Shown: positions 5,477-7,565 of the stretch, piece after piece
How the letters are laid out: the number at the start of each line of letters is the position of its first letter
Numbering within the stretch: the first letter of the stretch is position 1
NCBI GenBank assembly: GCA_030600865.1
Contig: JAUVUS010000115.1
Location: forward strand, 1-7,565
Length of the DNA: 7,565 nt
Direction: 5' to 3'
From: Bacteroidales bacterium
GTDB taxonomy: Bacteria > Bacteroidota > Bacteroidia > Bacteroidales > UBA12077
The notes under the pieces: model-generated
Seen by the model: the letters and a program-made list of their open reading frames with translations, nothing else
Databases searched by the model: none
What the model was told of the DNA's origin: nothing
Made by a program: the position numbers and the translations under genes

Positions 5477-7565
5477 TTAAATATTGTCAAGGAAATCTTT
5501 CAAATACTGTTCCAAAGAATATTCATCTTGAAAAAGAACCTGTCTTGCTTTACTTCCTTCAAACGGGCCAACAATATTTGCTGCTTCAAGTTGATCAATA
5601 ATTCTTCCGGCACGATTATAACCTATCGCAAATTTTCTCTGAATTAATGAAGTTGATCCCTGTTGGTGTCGTACAACTAACCGGGCAGCATCTTCAAACA
5701 TTACATCACGTTTTGAGAAATCTACTTCGCCAATTTCATCAAATCCTTCAGGGCTGTATTCTGGCAACATGAATGCAGTTGGATAACTTTGTTGTGACCC
5801 GATGTATTCAGTAATTTTGTCCAATTCAGGTGTATCAATAAATGCACATTGTAATCGTACTAAATCACCACCTGTTGATATTAACAAGTCTCCTCGTCCA
5901 ATTAAATGATTTGCACCGGGGCTGTCTAATATTGTTCTTGAATCGACCATGGAAGAAACTCTGAAAGCAAGTCGTGCTGGAAAGTTTGCTTTAATTACAC
6001 CTGTAATAATATTAGTCGAAGGTCTTTGGGTTGCAATAATAAGATGTATTCCTATTGCACGTGCTAATTGTGCTAATCGAGCAATTGGCCCTTCAATTTC
6101 TTTCCCTGCAGTCATAATGAGATCAGCAAATTCATCAACAATAACAACAATATATGGTAAATATTTATGTCCTTTTTCCGGGCTTAGTTTTCTTGCAATA
6201 AATTTGGCATTGTATTCTTTAATATTTCTTACATGAGCGGCTTTTAGCAGGTCGTAACGATGATCCATTTCAATGCCCAGTGAATTAAATGTGTTAACCA
6301 CTTTTTGAGTATTTGTTATTATTGCTTCATCGGAATCGGGAAGCTTTGCTAAAAAGTGTTTTTCAATTTTAGTATATAGCGTAAGTTCTACTTTTTTAGG
6401 ATCGATCATTACAAATTTCAACTGTGCCGGATGTTTTTTGTAAAGTAAAGAAGCTATAATGGCATTTAATCCTACTGATTTACCCTGACCGGTAGCACCG
6501 GCAAGAAGCAAGTGAGGCATTTTAGCCAGATCGAATACATAAGTATCGTTTGAAATTGTTTTTCCAAGGCCTATTGCTAAGTCATACTTTGATTCACTAA
6601 AAACCTTTGATTCAAGAATAGAACGCATCGAAACTATTTCAGGTTTTTGATTTGGAACTTCAATTCCAATTGTTCCTCGTCCCGGGATTGGAGCAATTAT
6701 GCGAATTCCTAATGCAGATAAACTTAAAGCTATATCGTCTTCCAGATTTTTAATTTTTGAAATTCTAACACCGGGAGCAGGTATAATTTCGTAAAGGGTT
6801 ACTGTTGGCCCAACAGTAGCTCTGATTTTATCAATCTGTATTTTATAATTTGCCAGAGTTTCAACAATCCGATTCTTATTTGCAATGATTTCATCTTTGT
6901 CAATTTTACCATTGGTATCCTGACCATGATTTTCAAGTAAATCTAAAGGAGGCAACTTATAAGAAGATAACTCAAGAGTAGGGTCATAATCTTCAAGCTG
7001 GTAATTTTTAAAATTACCATTTAATTTTTCTTCTGTATGCTTTTCCTCTATAGTAAGCTCTATATCCTCTTCTTTTTCAGGTATATCGTTTAAGTTATGT
7101 TTCTGCTCTGTTTGAGAAGTATTGATTTCTATTTCAGTTTTTTCTGTATTTTTTGTAATAAAAATCAAATCCTCATCAATACTTTCTTCTTTAGATTCGT
7201 TTTGTTGATTATTTTGTAGATCTTCTTGCGATTTATCTTGATCTTCTGTTGAAGATTGATCTTCAAATTCAGCATAATCTTTTTTAAATAATCCTGCAGA
7301 TAATGTAATAATCCAATCGTATGATTTTTTAAAAGACAGAATAATAAATGAAATTATAGCGATAGAAAGTAAAAATGCAGTTCCGACTTTTCCTAAAAAA
7401 GAATTTAACCATTGTGCAATAATAAAACCATGCCCTCCTCCTAAACCGCTTCCTAAATAGCCATTTGAATTATCAAATAAATAACCTAAAAAAACAGATA
7501 ATATTATTGTGCCAATTACAGTAATTTTAAATGCTTTGCGAATAGAGTATATTTTAATATTAAAA
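5477..7565 (-). CDS. ftsK: DNA translocase FtsK, N-terminus cut by the window edge
   Basis: FtsK is a septum-anchored hexameric motor that pumps chromosomal DNA at division and activates XerCD at dif. The frame is open from the stop at 5477-5479 to the right edge, giving about 695 residues; the TTG at 7166-7168 is internal and is not the start. From the edge inward come a membrane helix (about 7528-7475), the glycine-rich G-S-G-L-G-G-G-H-G loop with an amphipathic stretch, a last membrane helix (about 7393-7331), and an acidic, Q/E/D/N-rich linker (about 7279-6965). The motor then begins, with Walker A GATGQGKS at 6476-6499 and Walker B VIVDEFADL around 6119-6145. The signature IATQRPSTNIITGVIKANFP and LIGRGDLL follow. 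The C-terminus (about 5740-5510) is the winged-helix gamma domain (QRKFAIGYNRAGRIIDQLE), which in known FtsK reads KOPS polarity sequences and contacts XerD. Bacteroidota FtsK is usually about 800-850 residues, so roughly 100-150 residues with the first two helices lie outside. lolA follows on the same strand. Confidence 0.95.
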   Translation of the reverse strand, partial: FNIKIYSIRKAFKITVIGTIILSVFLGYLFDNSNGYLGSGLGGGHGFIIAQWLNSFLGKVGTAFLLSIAIISFIILSFKKSYDWIITLSAGLFKKDYAEFEDQSSTEDQDKSQEDLQNNQQNESKEESIDEDLIFITKNTEKTEIEINTSQTEQKHNLNDIPEKEEDIELTIEEKHTEEKLNGNFKNYQLEDYDPTLELSSYKLPPLDLLENHGQDTNGKIDKDEIIANKNRIVETLANYKIQIDKIRATVGPTVTLYEIIPAPGVRISKIKNLEDDIALSLSALGIRIIAPIPGRGTIGIEVPNQKPEIVSMRSILESKVFSESKYDLAIGLGKTISNDTYVFDLAKMPHLLLAGATGQGKSVGLNAIIASLLYKKHPAQLKFVMIDPKKVELTLYTKIEKHFLAKLPDSDEAIITNTQKVVNTFNSLGIEMDHRYDLLKAAHVRNIKEYNAKFIARKLSPEKGHKYLPYIVVIVDEFADLIMTAGKEIEGPIARLAQLARAIGIHLIIATQRPSTNIITGVIKANFPARLAFRVSSMVDSRTILDSPGANHLIGRGDLLISTGGDLVRLQCAFIDTPELDKITEYIGSQQSYPTAFMLPEYSPEGFDEIGEVDFSKRDVMFEDAARLVVRHQQGSTSLIQRKFAIGYNRAGRIIDQLEAANIVGPFEGSKARQVLFQDEYSLEQYLKDFLDNI

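Noticed and set aside
5459..5647. 62-codon open frame on the plus strand over the end of ftsK
   Set aside because: Antisense to the conserved gamma domain of ftsK, with no recognisable motif.
5949..6236. 95-codon open frame on the plus strand inside ftsK
   Set aside because: Antisense to the motor core including Walker B; its hydrophobic look comes from the complement of conserved motor codons.
7166..7168. TTG as the start of ftsK
   Set aside because: The same frame continues open to base 7565 and encodes the linker and the last FtsK membrane helices.
1..7565. Search for a defence system, CRISPR array, phage or integrated element
   Set aside because: All large genes are conserved housekeeping or envelope functions; no array of spaced repeats, recombinase, transposase, toxin-antitoxin pair or tRNA-associated attachment site is visible.

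Overview
This window looks like ordinary chromosomal DNA from a member of the Bacteroidota. The evidence is the AT-rich composition, A-rich leaders without Shine-Dalgarno sequences before the start codons, one good match to the Bacteroidota -7 promoter element (TAnnTTTG), traces of 7-nt-period intergenic repeats, and close family resemblance of every recognisable protein to Bacteroidota versions. The genus cannot be told from the sequence. I see no phage, transposase, CRISPR, tRNA or rRNA.

Layout from left to right. (1) 1-545, plus strand: the 3' end of cysN, the GTPase subunit of ATP sulfurylase, closed by a strong hairpin terminator. (2) 579-2111, minus strand: an SH3/NlpC-P60 cysteine peptidase of YkfC type, a 40-residue single-span membrane protein ORF that starts 12 nt after it, and a Nudix hydrolase. 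The Nudix stop codon lies inside the cysN terminator hairpin. (3) 2313-4436, plus strand and divergent from the peptidase: a complete 7TM-HD phosphodiesterase of the PgpH (c-di-AMP hydrolase) family. (4) 4434-4607: a short repeat-rich spacer in which copies of GAAATGCCTAAAAT face each other from just behind the two convergent genes. (5) 4609-7565, minus strand: ftsK, running off the right edge without its N-terminus, followed by lolA, an order also known from Proteobacteria.

The genes mostly share an envelope and cell-cycle theme. FtsK moves DNA at the septum, LolA ferries lipoproteins to the outer membrane, the NlpC/P60 enzyme probably trims cell-wall peptides in the cytoplasm, and PgpH would lower c-di-AMP, a nucleotide tied to turgor and wall stability in other bacteria. 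CysN (sulfate activation) and the Nudix enzyme (nucleotide-derivative clean-up) are housekeeping. No new multi-gene system is supported. The items most worth a second look are the unannotated small membrane ORF, the inverted-repeat spacer at 4434-4607, the perfect dyad over the pgpH -7 element, and the heptad repeat in front of the Nudix gene.
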